DNA from: Euborellia annulipes | Taxonomy: Eukaryota; Arthropoda; Insecta; Dermaptera; Anisolabididae | Assembly (NCBI GenBank): GCA_023213315.1 | Contig: JAKCPI010005713.1 | Span: 1 to 64,000, forward strand | Length of the DNA stretch: 64,000 nt | Reading direction: 5' to 3' | Shown here: positions 45,794 to 57,436 of the stretch, in pieces | Layout of the letters: each line of letters opens with the position of its first letter | Position numbering within the stretch: the stretch's first letter is position 1 | Program-made: the position numbers and the translations under genes | Notes under the pieces: generated by a model | What the model saw: only the letters and a program-made list of their open reading frames with translations | Database searches by the model: none | Told to the model about the DNA's origin: nothing

Positions 45794-46094
45794 GATTTAT
45801 TGATCCCTGCGGATGAGGTTTAATCAAATTGCCGCTTGGAGACGCTACTAATCAATGTTTATGTTTTCATCTGTCAAAGTTTTATCTTCTGTTATATTAA
45901 AAAGTGAAAAAAAGAGAAGATTAAATAGAAGTGGGGGAGACGAAAAGTCCTTCCTTTATTCATCATGAAATATGACACTCAAACGTTCTTTGGCGAGTTA
46001 TCTAAACTCGGAGTGGTATTTCTTATCAACAAATATATAGGAGAAATTTAACATTTTAGGGCGCACTATTTCGTGCTTATTTAAATAAGGGGAC

Positions 46095-46907
46095 CTGATA
46101 GCTAGAGCCTTAAGGCGGAACGGGAGCGAAGGTGTTACGCATGTTTTTCCTGATAAGATGGCGTAGTGTGTCATTAAAAGTATGCCCAAAAAATAAAATA
46201 ATTCAAAAATTTGCCAAGAGATGTCAGAATGGTAGCTAATAATATTGAATGCATTTGGTTGATTTTCATTGACCTTTTAACAATAAATACTTAATAAATG
46301 TTATTATATATTATGTATCTTTTATAAAAGCATAAAAATATATAAATATAGGCCAGATATAGGCTAATACTATATCGGCTGTTAGACTAGCCTGCCATCT
46401 ATTGCAAGAATGCTGAACTAATTTGACGGTTGCTTTTTAAATAAATCATCTAAGCTTATTTTAAAAATTTCTTAATTAATTTGTGATTAATAATAACAAT
46501 AAATTCATTTTTAAATTTAAAAAAAACAAAAGATTATTGGGACAGATTGTTTTTTTGTATTTGCTTGATAACAAAAAAATTAATTACGATAATTTTTTAA
46601 TAAGTCATTAAAAGAATTATAGCTCGATGCCCCAATAATCTCTTATGAATTTAATTCATTAAAAAAAAAAACTGCATTGAAAAATTCTTTATAATAGTCT
46701 AGTTTTTTTTAAGCACGTTTAGAAGTCGCTCCTGAACCCCCTTAAGAATATGGTATGGTGTATAGTGAAATAATTTTAATGACCGAAAAGGTAAAACGTA
46801 AAAGGTACAGATACAGGTACAGATGATTTTATTTTACCTTTTCAAATTTAAAATTATTTCACCATAAACCATATACTATGCCATCTACTTAAGGCTCTAG
46901 CTATCAG
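46095..46907. mobile_element. Palindromic element split by MITE N
   Basis: Outer arm ctgatagctagagcc TTAA at 46095-46113 resumes after the MITE as gaatatggtatggtgtatag; its mirror is accataaaccatatactatg ... cttaaggctctagctatcag at 46861-46907. Without the insertion this is about 180 bp of foldback DNA. Confidence 0.8.
46114..46742 (-). mobile_element. TTAA-flanked MITE, family N (copy 2)
   Basis: About 95% alike to 33459-34079 by eye; TTAA at 46110-46113 and 46743-46746. Confidence 0.85.
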
Positions 46908-47036
46908 ATGGGGACTTAATTGTGACGCTTACTGTACCACAAATTTATAAAATAAAAGAAATTTTAAAGTGTTGTTATGTCAAACTTAAGAGAAAACTTA
47001 TATTAATTAAGATAAATAGACTTAAAAGAAACGATA

Positions 47037-47110
47037 GCCCTCGGTGCTTGGTGTAGGGGTTAGCGTGCTAATCTCGTATTCCAAAAATCGCGAGGGCGGA
47101 CGTCACACAG
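47037..47110 (+). repeat. SINE S, tRNA head fragment
   Basis: agccctcggtgcttggtgta, ggttagcgtgctaatctcg and a decayed B box; body missing. Confidence 0.65.
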
Positions 47111-47199
47111 CTTTTTTTTTACCTCTTATTCTGAATATTACATATCTGATAAATTGAGCTTTTAAGAATATTTTTTTGTGAGAGGGTAGAATTAAAATT

Positions 47200-47779
47200 T
47201 TTTAAATCCTGCAATTTTTACTTCCTCTTACCTCTATATGTTAATATATAGAGAGAGAAAGTATTGGATTCATGTCAAAAATTCGATGTCTAGATTTTGA
47301 TGGATATACACGTTTTGAGATCCCCTGGATCCAAAAAAGTGGTTTTCGGGACATGGTCTATCTGTGTGTCTGATTGTCTGTCTGTGTTCAATTTTAAGCA
47401 TGAAGGAATTGAGCTATGACGCTAACATTTTATATTTAAGTTATACACCTCCCTGGAGCGTGAAATTAAGCATTTAAACAAAATCGCCCAAAGAGTACTA
47501 GTACTTTTCTGATGTACTTTTTTAATTTTTTTCTATTTTCTCAAAATTCGCTCTAACGATTTTGATTAAAATTCAAAAATCAATTATTTTTTAGATGCTC
47601 TTTAAAATAAATGTATATTCCCCCCTGCCCCCCCCCCCCCCAATGACGCCACTGCTGTCGGAAACGGATATATATCTGTCGCCACAAAAAATCTGGTGTG
47701 ACAAGCACAGAACACAACTTTCGATTACCGAAGGTAAGAGAAAGTGGTGTGCTGTGCGACCAATCACACCAGATTTTTT
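47200..47779 (+). repeat. R-type repeat ending in hairpin H (copy 3)
   Basis: Starts with ctcttacctctatatg...gagagaaagtattggattc, passes ttttgagatcccctggatcc and (tctg)n, then gtactttttt, and ends with the hairpin at 47686-47779. Confidence 0.75.
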
Positions 47780-48096
47780 GAGCTTAATTTCGACAATCAT
47801 ACAAAATTTATTTGTCGTATAATTCTGACCTTAAATGTATTCGAGAAGCATGTAGAGAATGGTGATCTTGTCACTAAATGCAGCCAAAGAGATCACACGT
47901 GAAATTCTTGATAACATTCCTAAAAATTAAAGATATTTAGGATAAGATTGAAAAATATGGACAAAGAAATAAAGTCAAGCTACAGAACATTAATAAATTA
48001 TATCTGACATTGTGAGTGAAAACGTCAAATCACACTTAATTTTCAGATACCATTGGCCAACTATCACAAAAATATCTGATTTTTTTATGGATAATA

Positions 48097-48462
48097 TTTA
48101 CAATAAGACTTTTGGGAGTTTAGTACTTTTTACAACTTTTTCAGGGAAAATACTCCCTCATTTCCCTTTATTAGCCTAAAAGAGGTGTCGGTAAGCCAAT
48201 TTGATCGAGATATATGCCAAAATAACGAAAATTTTGAAGAAATACGAACGCCACATTAAGCATTAAAAAATGTATTATTACTTACTTTTTGGGTTTTTTC
48301 TTTCTCCATTGTAATTTAGATGACAAAAATCTTGCACCTGACCTATTCTGATTGAGATAACTAGATAAATTAATTAAATAGAGTAAAAAAAAGATTAATA
48401 ATTTTAATGATAATTGTTTATTTTTATAAATATTGAACGATAAAGGAGCTAACTTCATATTG
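48097..48462. repeat. Left arm of a long inverted repeat
   Basis: 366 bp mirrored at 49617-49997, mostly identical. Contains, on the minus strand, an ATG-led segment ending at a gtaagt donor (see right arm). Confidence 0.85.
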
Positions 48463-48840
48463 AATTATGACTATTCACTGACTATTTAAAAAAAAAACCT
48501 TGAGTTTGCTATACATAAGAATATCAACTTTTTTAGCCACAATTATTATTTGAACTCTCTATATAGGCTACTATTAATATTATTATAAAAATTAATATTT
48601 TTTTCTTCCATTTTCACTCTTGGCTACTGAGTCCATTTAGGGATTTATCGTCTTTATCGGAAGTTTCCAAATTCTTTGGAGGACCGATGCTCTTTTCATA
48701 AGTCAATTGATAAATTTTTTATAAAAATGAAATGAAATTTTATATCACGATCAAAATTAATGTGTTAATCAATTTTGGGGGCCCCCGTATTCTACGGGGC
48801 CCTAGACACGCGCCTTGCTTATGATCCGTCACTGTCAAGT

Positions 48841-49130
48841 ATATTTTAAAGAAGTTGCAGGAATCCCTTGTCCGAGAGCCGCCGGAGGCGGCTCGAGACC
48901 TTCGGTTAATTAAGGTCGGTTCTGTTTTAGATTAAAAAATATTCATCCAGAATATTTTAAAGAACTTGCAGGGATCCCTTGTCCGAGAGCCGCCGGAGGC
49001 GGCTCGAGACCTTCGGTTAATTAAGGTCGGTTCTGTTTTAGATTAAAAAATATTCATCCAGAATATTTTAAAGAAGTTGCAGGGATCCCTTGTCCGAGAG
49101 CCGCCGGAGGCGGCTCGAGACCTTCGGTTT
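48841..49130 (+). repeat. 111-bp tandem repeat, about 2.6 copies
   Basis: Unit starts at 48841, 48952 and 49063 with atattttaaag; each has gagccgccggaggcggctcg, a perfect 10-bp-arm palindrome. Lies between the inverted-repeat arms. Confidence 0.9.
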
Positions 49131-49189
49131 TAAGTTCGGTTATTTTATTTTTAGAAAAAAATTCAAAACAACTAGGGAATTCTCGGCTT

Positions 49190-49402
49190 TGGGTCGGTTC
49201 GGCTCGGTTCGGTTCGGTTCGGCTCGGCTCAGTTCGGTTCGAAACCATCCAGTTAGAAGCGATTCGGTAGCTTTTAAAAAAATTTTCGGGACCGAAGGGC
49301 CCGAAAATTTATTTTTAAGGGCTACTGAATAGCTTCTAACTGGATGGTTTCGAACCGAACGAACGAGCCGAACCGATGAAACCGAGCCGAACCGAACCGA
49401 AG
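49190..49402. repeat. Nested palindrome with TCGGT pentamer repeats
   Basis: A (ggttc/ggctc) pentamer run at 49194-49241 is mirrored by the (gaacc/gagcc) run at 49353-49401. gaaaccatccagttagaagc at 49241 is mirrored by gcttctaactggatggtttc at 49332. Centre near 49296 (ttttcgggaccgaagggccc). Confidence 0.85.
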
Positions 49403-49616
49403 TCGACACTAGTGACAAAACAACTTCAGGGGTCCCGACCTAATTGTTTCGGTCCTTCGGTTGAAGTTCGGTTTCCTTCGATTAAAAAAAATTTAAAACA
49501 ACTAGGGAATTCTCAGCCTTAGTGACAAAACAAATAGCGCTCGTAAATGGAAAGAACGAAAGAATCATGAATGTTGAGCTAATGTAAAAAAAAAAAAATA
49601 TTCTTTGTTTTTTTTT

Positions 49617-49997
49617 AATGATCATGAAGTTAGCTCCTTTATCGTTCATTTAAAAAAAAAAAATAATAATAATAAACAATTATCATCAAAATTATTAATA
49701 TTTTTTTTTACTCTATTTAATTAATTTATCTAGTTATCTCAATCAGAATAGGTCAGGTGCAAGATTTTTGTCATCTAAATTACAATGGAGAAAGAAAAAA
49801 CCCAAAAAGTAAGTAATAATACATTTTTTAATGCTTAATGTGGCGTTCGTATTTCTTCAAAATTTTCGTTATTTTGGCATATATCTCGATCAAATTGGCT
49901 TACCGACACCTCTTTTAGGCTAATAAAGGGAAATGAGGGAGTATTTTCCCTGAAAAAGTTGTAAAAAGTACTAAACTCCCAAAAGTCTTATTGTAAA
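49617..49997. repeat. Right arm of the long inverted repeat
   Basis: Mirror of 48097-48462. On the plus strand it has ATGGAGAAAGAAAAAACCC (from 49784) with a gtaagt donor just after AAAAA. Whether this is a true exon is unknown. Confidence 0.85.
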
Positions 49998-50081
49998 TTC
50001 CCTCCTTTTATTCCTTTGAAGGAAGACAAAAATGTAATAATAGAGGTCAATTGAATATAACAAATAAGTTTATCAACTTAC

Positions 50082-50142
50082 CATTTCAAAGGGGCTCTTT
50101 TTTTCTTCGACGATGAATAGAGAGTTGATATATTTCATATTT
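50082..50142 (-). CDS. Candidate small exon, function unknown
   Basis: 61 bp between a T-rich acceptor (ttttataatag) and a strong gtaagt donor on the minus strand. One frame is open (NMKYINSLFIVEEKKSPFEM), entering in phase 2 and leaving in phase 0. It lies upstream of ST6Gal on the same strand and could be a 5' exon of that gene or of another, or chance. No homology recognised. Confidence 0.3.
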
Positions 50143-50718
50143 CTATTATAAAAAAAAAAAGTAAAAAAGAAGTGAGTGATTTAAGAAAAATAAAATGAAT
50201 GAGAAGCAAAAGATCCAATGAATATAGAAAATTCAATATCATATATGTATATTCTTTGGATTTACATTGAATAAATAAAATCTTACCTTCACTTTTAAAA
50301 ATGATTTATCTATTAGAAACATTATTTTTTTTAGAAATTAAAGAACTATTTAGTTATTAGCTGTCACCGACTGTCAGATTCTCAAGTTTACTGTCAAAAA
50401 CTTATCTATAGAAGAAAAATAAACTACAAATATGTATGAGTTGGTCTAATATCCGGTAGATAGCAGTAGCATCAATTTTGTTTTCTTTCTTTGCTGATTT
50501 GTGGCGCCAATTAGAAAAGGGAATATACAATTCAATGGATAGGGGACTAATCACAATGGCGAATCCAGAGAAAGGGGAGGCCCCCCGAGTAATCTGGTGT
50601 GACTAGTCGGCACATCAAACATCATTATCTTTCTTTCGGTAATTTAAAGTTCCAATCTGTACTTGTTTACCAGATTTTTTTTTGTCTCGAAATAGATTTT
50701 AACACACACCCCAAGAGA

Positions 50719-50964
50719 TTTTTTTTTTTTCTCATTCACACTCACATTCCACACACATTCATGCAGTCTTTTCGGCAACTTAGGCCATATAAGACTTTAA
50801 CATTAACCGTTGTAGAGAATATATCTATTGTGGGGTCAGGCATTTCTATTTAAGCCATCTGGTATCCAAATGGCTTAAATAAAATCATCGGACTGCCTGG
50901 GTCCGAACCCGCGACGTTTGGTATAGGAGGTAGGCACGCTACCTACTACGCCACACTCGGGGGC
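50719..50964 (-). repeat. tRNA-derived SINE S with target duplication
   Basis: Flanked by cccaagagatt on the left (50711) and cccaagagatt on the right (50965); full body and head on the minus strand. Confidence 0.88.
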
Positions 50965-51404
50965 CCCAAGAGATTGAGAAACTCACTTTTTTTTTTTTTT
51001 TTTTTAAAGAGATTGAGAAACTCACTTTTTTTTGGAGTCAGGGACCCTCAAAACGTGTATTTCCATCAATACTCTTGACATTGAAATTTTGACAAAAACG
51101 CAATATTATATGTATAGATAAGAGAAAGCAAGAATGCTGTATAGTTATATAGACTACATATCAAATTTTTAAGTATTAATTTTTAAAATTTTATATTAAA
51201 AATTTTTCTCAAATCTCGGGGGGGGAGGGGGGGATAATTGCCCCCTTTATCAAATACAAACAAATAAATAAAATAAACATCATGATCATCAAGGAGAGTG
51301 AAGAATGCCTTTAGAATAAACTGTTAAAACACACGCAAGCTCGTACGCTAACACGCCTCCTGTGGACTTCACAGCTAGTTCAATTATAAATAAAAACAGC
51401 TTTT

Positions 51405-51656
51405 AAGGTGCGCGTCTCGCCCTCGGGGCATGGCGTAGAGGTTAGCGTGCTAACCTCGTATACCAAACGTCGCGGGTTCGGACCCCAGGCAGTCCGATGA
51501 TTTTATATAAGGCATTTGGATACCAAATGGCTTATATAAGAATGCCTGGACCCCAATATGTATAATAATAAATAACGGTTATCGTCTAAAGTCTTAAATG
51601 GCCTAAGTTGCCGAAAAGACTGTGTGAATGCGTGTGTGATTGTGAGTGTGAATGAG

Positions 51657-51687
<31 letters not shown>

Positions 51688-52083
51688 TGCGCGTCTCGAA
51701 AAGTCGTTAGAAAGCTTTTGACTACCGAGTTCCTCGAGGCGGCAAGAGATGGCGTTAGTGTTCCCCATAGGAAAACAAGGGACAATTTGCATTTCATTCT
51801 AGACTTTCCAGCTAATTAATTAAAGGCAAAAAAATTAATTATTCTTTAACACAATGATTACTAATTTAATTATCTATAAGATATAGAGCTCCTTTTTTAA
51901 AAATATCTTTTATTTAATGCGATTAATCTAAAAAAAATTTTTTTTTTCGAAAATCAAAAAAAGGGCTTCTATAAGTTGTAGATATTTTAAATAGCTTTAA
52001 TTTAAAAAAATTTGAGGTCGATAGCTTCAAAATTGTGGCCGCTGGAAAGTCCCAAAATTAGCACCCCGAGACGCGCACCTTAA
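51405..52083 (+). mobile_element. TTAA-flanked MITE, family M (copy 4), split by a SINE
   Basis: TTAA 51403-51406, then ggtgcgcgtctcg, then the SINE, then a second ggtgcgcgtctcg and the MITE body to cgagacgcgcacc and TTAA 52080-52083. Confidence 0.88.
51420..51683 (+). repeat. tRNA-derived SINE S inserted in MITE M
   Basis: Starts ccctcggggcatggcg and ends in a ~30-nt poly(A). Flanked by a perfect 15-bp duplication aaggtgcgcgtctcg (51405-51419 and 51684-51698). Confidence 0.92.
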
Positions 52084-52110
52084 TCAAAATCGACCAAAGA
52101 GTACCAGTAC

Positions 52111-52304
52111 CATGGGCGAAACTAGGGGGGGGTGCCGGGGGGCCTGCCCCCTCCCCAGAAAGCTCCTTGCCCCAAGAAAAATTGAGAAAATATGGGGCTT
52201 TCCAAGCCCACCGGAGGTTAGCTGTTCCCATGTCCCCCCCCCACCACAGCGAGGATGGCTGGTTCCATGGCCCTCCCCAGCCAAATTCTGTAGTTACGCC
52301 CATG
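52111..52304 (+). mobile_element. MITE family Q
   Basis: Inverted ends catgggcgaaactag / tagttacgcccatg with G and C tracts inside. A partial copy follows at about 52390-52775, mixed with a hairpin-H-like fragment. Confidence 0.7.
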
Positions 52305-53307
52305 ACTAGTACTTTACTGATGTACTTTTTCAGTTTTTTTTTTTTTTTTTTTTTTTTCGATTTTCTAGTTACCCTTACTCGTGGACCCCCCTAGAAAGCT
52401 CCCTGTCCCAAGAAAAATTGAAAAAATATGGGGCTTTCCAGGCCCTCCGGAGGCAAGAGCGAATCCAGAGGAGTTTCTCGGGGGGGGGGGGGGCAATCTG
52501 ATGTGACTGGTCGCACAGCATACAATTTTTTCTTAATATCGGTAATTTAAAGGCGCATTCTGTACTTGTTTGCCAGCATATAAATACAAATCAAATTTTT
52601 AAGTACTAATTTTTAAAATTTTACATTAAAAATAAATTTTTTTTCGAAAAAAGTATTTTATTTTACAATCTCGAAAGGGGGTAATAACCCCCCCCCCTGT
52701 ATCCGCCCTTGCCCGGAGGATAGCTGGTCACATGCCCCCCCCCCCTCAGCCAAATGCTCTAGTTACGCCCATGGTCCTTTCCGAATTTTTTTTTTTTTTG
52801 TAATGTAAGGACATTTTTTATTTGTAGAAAATCTTTTAATTGTCTTTGATTACTTTGTGTCTTCAAATTTCGCCCAAAGAAGCACATCCTTAATTTACTA
52901 TATATTTAATACAATATTTTTACTTCCCAGCAAATTATGAATACGAAATCAGGAAAAGTCAATATTTCACGTAATTTTGAAATGACGCAGATGTTCCAGT
53001 TAATTGTCATGAATTAATCAAAGAGAGCCGAATTCTCATAAGGAATAATGCTTTAATTAGAGGTTTAATTTGACAAAATTATATATACTGAACAAGAGGA
53101 AAAGGAAAATGAAAAGAGATGCTATTGCATAAAAGGAATAAAACCATGGGATCATACTTAGTCACTTTACTTATGTACTTTTTTTTTCGATTTTCTCAAA
53201 ATTCGCTCCAACTCTTTTGGTTAAAATTAATAAAATCAATTTATATTTTAGATGTTCTTTAAAATTTATTGTGAGGTATGTCTTTGTGGCTGGAAGTATT
53301 ATTAAGG

Positions 53308-53620
53308 AGTCAAAAAAAAAATCCAAGACATAGGCAGCCAAAATTATTTCTTTTATTATTGCTGTTCCAGGCTGACGTTTCGGCCACTGGACTAGGCCAC
53401 CTTCAGAGCTAAAAATATTTTCGTACATTTTATTATAACATGTTATTGTGGCACTTTCTATAAAATATAAAAATATAATCTATAATAATATACAGTATTA
53501 ATATTTAATTTAATAATTAATATTTTAGCTTTGAAGATGGCCTAGACCAGTGTCAGCCTGGAAAGGCAACAATAAAAGAAATAATTTTGGCTGCCTATGA
53601 CTTGGATTTTTTTGACACCC
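53308..53620. repeat. Inverted repeat with hammerhead-like motif
   Basis: Arms at 53308-53412 and 53527-53620 (tccaagacataggcagccaa / ttggctgcctatgacttgga). The minus-strand arm reads ctctgaaggtggcctag, then ccagtggccgaaacgtc. The plus arm has lost ggccgaaacg. Confidence 0.7.
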
Positions 53621-53682
53621 TTGAAATTTATATTTTCATTTTGCCATTTGGAATTGAAGCACACTTTACTCTTGTACTTTTT

Positions 53683-53815
53683 TTTTTTAAACATTCACAC
53701 TTTTTTCTCATTCACACTTACACTCACACACACAATCACACAGTCTTTTCGGCAACTCAGGCCATATAAAACTTTTACGATCCGAACCCGCGACGTTTGG
53801 TATAGGAGGTAGGCA
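53683..53815 (-). repeat. SINE S, internally deleted
   Basis: Tail and B-box head segments are present; the middle is missing. Confidence 0.65.
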
Positions 53816-53819
53816 CGAA

Positions 53820-54044
53820 CCTCCATGCGCCCAGCGCCTCTCTTGTACTTCATAGTAAAGATAGGAGAAATGGTTACCATGATAACAAAATATAAATATT
53901 TTCCCATATTTATAAATTTTACATTTAATAATATTGGCGGAAACTAAATATATTTCGACACAAAAAATCTGGTGTGACAAGCACAGAACACAACGAAGGT
54001 AAGAGAAAATTGTGCGCTGTGTGACCAGTCACACCAGATTTTTT
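53820..54044 (+). repeat. R-type repeat end with hairpin H (copy 4)
   Basis: tcttgtacttcatagtaaag to the hairpin at 53962-54044, which has lost a few internal bases. Confidence 0.7.
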
Positions 54045-54112
54045 AAATGCGTATCAATCGGAACCTACACCATTGGTTCTAAAAATTTGGTGTGGGTGGG
54101 GTTTTGGAAAAA

Positions 54113-54150
<38 letters not shown>

Positions 54151-54991
54151 CTTATTATACGGCTATGGATGGGGGGGAGGGGAGACCCAACTCTTGGTGT
54201 TATGGCAATCTAATAAATATTTTCGAAAATTACATCAAAATAGATTTTTATCACCAACCGGAAGAAAATGATTATGCTCTATGTGTGTGTGTGCGTATTA
54301 GTATAAATAATAGATTAGAAACAAATATAATGTGGGTTATACAAACAAAGGATTATAGTAAAGGAGAGAAAGAGATGGAGAAACGGAAGCATGAATGAAT
54401 GAAAAAACAAACGTATTTTGAAAGAGTCCACCCTCGATATGGTCACTATTGGGAAAGGTCGTTACACCCTCAAAGAGAAAGAGTGGGAGTTTTTTTTTTC
54501 TCTTTTCAATTGAAACGACATCGGACAGAGAGAGTTGAGGCAAAAATACTAGTGCGTATTTGAAATTGTATAAATACCAAAAATAAGATTAGTAATTATG
54601 TACAGCCCTCTTATTTAATAATAGCTATAATAATCCAAATCCAAGACAGGGGGGCGGGGGATTATGAAAAATAAATAGCAGGGCCAAGTGCGGATCCAGA
54701 GGTGTTTCTCGGGGGGGGGGGGGGGCATAGGCGTGGCCAGAAGTCTTTGATGGGGGGTTCAGGATGATTTCTCCCCCCCCCTGGGCCATTCTTTCTTTAT
54801 TAAGTGCCTGCAATTTTTCATTCAACACGTTTCAGCCAATAATAATTACAACATAATAATAATATTTCTCAGATCTCTTTTAGAAAAAAAAATAAAAAAT
54901 TTAATTATATAATAATTTTTATTATTTTTCATTTGAGGGATTTAATCAATTTTAACAGGCTTCAATTTTTTATAAAGCAAGACAAAAATCA
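54045..54991. other. Spacer with A and G tracts
   Basis: Poly(A) of about 35 at 54112-54147, a G tract near 54712-54726. No gene recognised. Confidence 0.4.
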
Positions 54992-55237
54992 GCCCCCGGG
55001 TGTGGCGTAGTAGGTAGCGTGCCTACCTCCTATACCAAACGTCGCGGGTTCGGACCCAGGCAGTCCGATGATTTTATTTAAGCCATTTGGATACCAGATG
55101 GCTTAAATAGAAATGCCTGAACCCACAATTTATATATTAATTACAACGGTTATCGTCAAAGTCTTAAATGGCCTAAGTTGCCGAAAAGACTGTGTGAATG
55201 TGTGTGTGAGTGTGAGTGTGAATGATAAAAAAATTCT
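54992..55237 (+). repeat. tRNA-derived SINE S
   Basis: Head cccccgggtgtggcgtagta, B box ggttcggaccc, body, (tgtgag)n and short A-rich end. Confidence 0.85.
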
Positions 55238-55279
55238 GAATTTTCTCAAATTTTTTGCTATTAATAAAATTATTTTATT

Positions 55280-55983
55280 TTATTTTTTACTTTCTCTTAC
55301 CTATGTATATATGTAATATATATATAGAGAGAAAGTATTGGATTCATGTCAAAAATTCGATGTCGAGATTTTGATGGATCTTCACGTTTTGAGGTCCCCT
55401 GAATCCAAAAAAGTGGTTTTCGCGACATGGTTGTCTGTGTGTGGGTGGGTGTGTGGGTGGGTGTGTGGGTGGGTGTGTGTGTGTGTGTTCAATTTTAAGC
55501 ATGAAGGAATTGAGCTATGAGGTTGAAATTTTATATTTAAGTTAAACACCCCCGGGACCGGAAAAATAAGCTTTTAATCAAAATCGGCCAAAGAGTACTA
55601 GTACTTTACTGATGTACTTTTTCAGTTTTTTCGATTTTCTCAAAATTTGCTCCAACGATTTTTTTAAAATTCAAAAATCAATTATTTTTTAGATGCTCTT
55701 TAAAATGTATATTCTCATTTTGCGATTGAAATCTTCTGAAGACCACTTTACTCTTGTATTTCATAGGGAAGGATAGGAGAAATGGTTGCCATGGTAACAA
55801 AATATAAATATTTTGCCATACTTATAAATTTTACATCTTGAATTCAATTGTACCCTACTGTCGGAAACTAAATACATTTAGACACAAAAAATCTGGTGTG
55901 ACAAGCACAGAACACAACTTTCGATTACCGAAGGTAAGAGAAAGTTGTGTGCTGTGCGCCAGTCACACCAGATTTTTTTTTTT
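55280..55983 (+). repeat. R-type repeat, most complete copy, ending in hairpin H
   Basis: About 700 bp: tactttctcttacc palindrome, ttttgaggtcccctgaatcc, (gtgggtgg)n, agtactagtactttactgatg, then hairpin 55886-55983. Another unit starts at 56000. Confidence 0.8.
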
Positions 55984-57436
55984 AAGCTAGAGAAAATTAT
56001 TATATTTTACTTTCTCTTACCCTATATATGAAATATATATAGAGAGAGAAAGTATTTTTTGTATTATAGAGCTTAAATGTCTAGTCATGGCTTGGGTCCA
56101 ATGGGGGGGGGGGGGTTTGAACCCCCAAATCCCCCCGTGGCTACGCCTATGGGGGGGGGGTAATCTGGTGTGACTGGTCGCACAGCACACATTTTTTTCT
56201 TAATTTCAGTAATTTAAAGGCGCATTCTGTACTTGTTTGCCAGAATATAATTACAAATCAAATTTTTAAGTATTAATTTTTAAAATTTTACATTCAAAAT
56301 AAATTTTTTTGAGAAAAAAGTATTTTTTTAAAACTCGGAGGGGGTAATTACCCCCCTTGTATCCGCCCTGGAGCAGGAGGTGTTTCATAGATCAATCATC
56401 CCCTTTCTGACCATGGACGATGTTTAAAGAGATTGCCCCCTCCCGCGATCAATTTAAAGAGAGGCCAATGCTTTACTGTTTTTGAAATATGGGCCTTGAA
56501 TACAACCCCACACAAAAAATTTAGTAAAAAATCTTTTGCATTTATATGAGAGAAATATTTATTTATTTAAAATCAAGCGCTCTTTGCGCTGAGTTTTATC
56601 ATCCTCCTAGCAGATGACTATTAAATCCACTAAGAATAAATGCAAACAAATCCCCCCCCCCTCTCTCTCTCTCTCGTCATATCATTCATTGCTTAGTTGT
56701 GTCTCTCTAATGAATGAATTAAATATACACCACTTCAATTAACACCACTCTCGACTCACACACACTCACTCTCTTGACTTTATTTCCTATTATATAACTC
56801 AATCAATTTTTTGCTACTTCTTTTTTTTTTAATTTAAATAATATAAAAAAAATAACAAAACTTTATAAGATAAGAAGGATGATGTGACCTTTATAAAAAT
56901 ATCAGTTTGGAGAGTTAAAGCTTTCAGACTTGTTAATATAAAATAAAATCAATGTGTCTGGTCCTCTACATATTTAATCAGTGGCGTAGCTTAGGCCCGA
57001 GCCTCGCCCCAAGGGCGGATACGAGAGGGGAGGGGTAAAGGAGGTAAATACCCTCCCCCCGAGATTTGAAAAAAAAAAAATACTTTTTTTCGAAAAAAAA
57101 ATTATTTTTAATGTAAAATTTTAAAAATTAATACTTAAAAATTTGTTTTGTATTTATATTCTGGCAAACAAGTACAGAATGCGCCTGTGGCATCTTTTTG
57201 ATAAGTTCTTTCTTAAAAACTGAGGTTTTTTGTGAAATAAATTGATTCTAGAGATAATTAATCGCAATTTTTTTTATAGAGTCTATTAGAGGTTTTCTTT
57301 CTGCACAAATTGACATCACATTTAGTTTGATCTGATTAGTTGTTCAGAATCTACAGTGGTTTAAACTTTCAAATTAGAATTTACCGCCACGCGGTAAAAT
57401 GAAATAATAGGAAAAAATAAAAGGTGAAATCTTTAC
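55984..57436. other. MITE-like debris and AT-rich DNA
   Basis: Includes two pieces of a hairpin-H-related repeat (56161-56373 plus; 56998-57188 minus) with the phrase tctgtacttgtttgccag and G/C tracts. No gene. Confidence 0.5.

Noticed and set aside
45339..45827. 162-codon minus-strand frame beginning MIKPHPQGS
   Set aside because: Overlaps ST6Gal exon 1 in another frame and passes through a (CT)n microsatellite; the other frame carries the membrane anchor and correct splice phase.
48841..49130. CRISPR-like array
   Set aside because: Only 2.6 copies, 111-bp head-to-tail units without unique spacers, in a eukaryotic genome.
49054..49418. Frames with Arg-Thr-Glu-Pro or Phe-Gly-Ser-Val repeats
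   Set aside because: Translation of the TCGGT pentamer repeat in the foldback structure.
51586..51797. Phe/Ser/His-rich frames (FFFSHSHSHTHSHSLFG type), also at 35475 and 53587
   Set aside because: Translation of the (tgtgag)n and poly(A) tail of SINE S.
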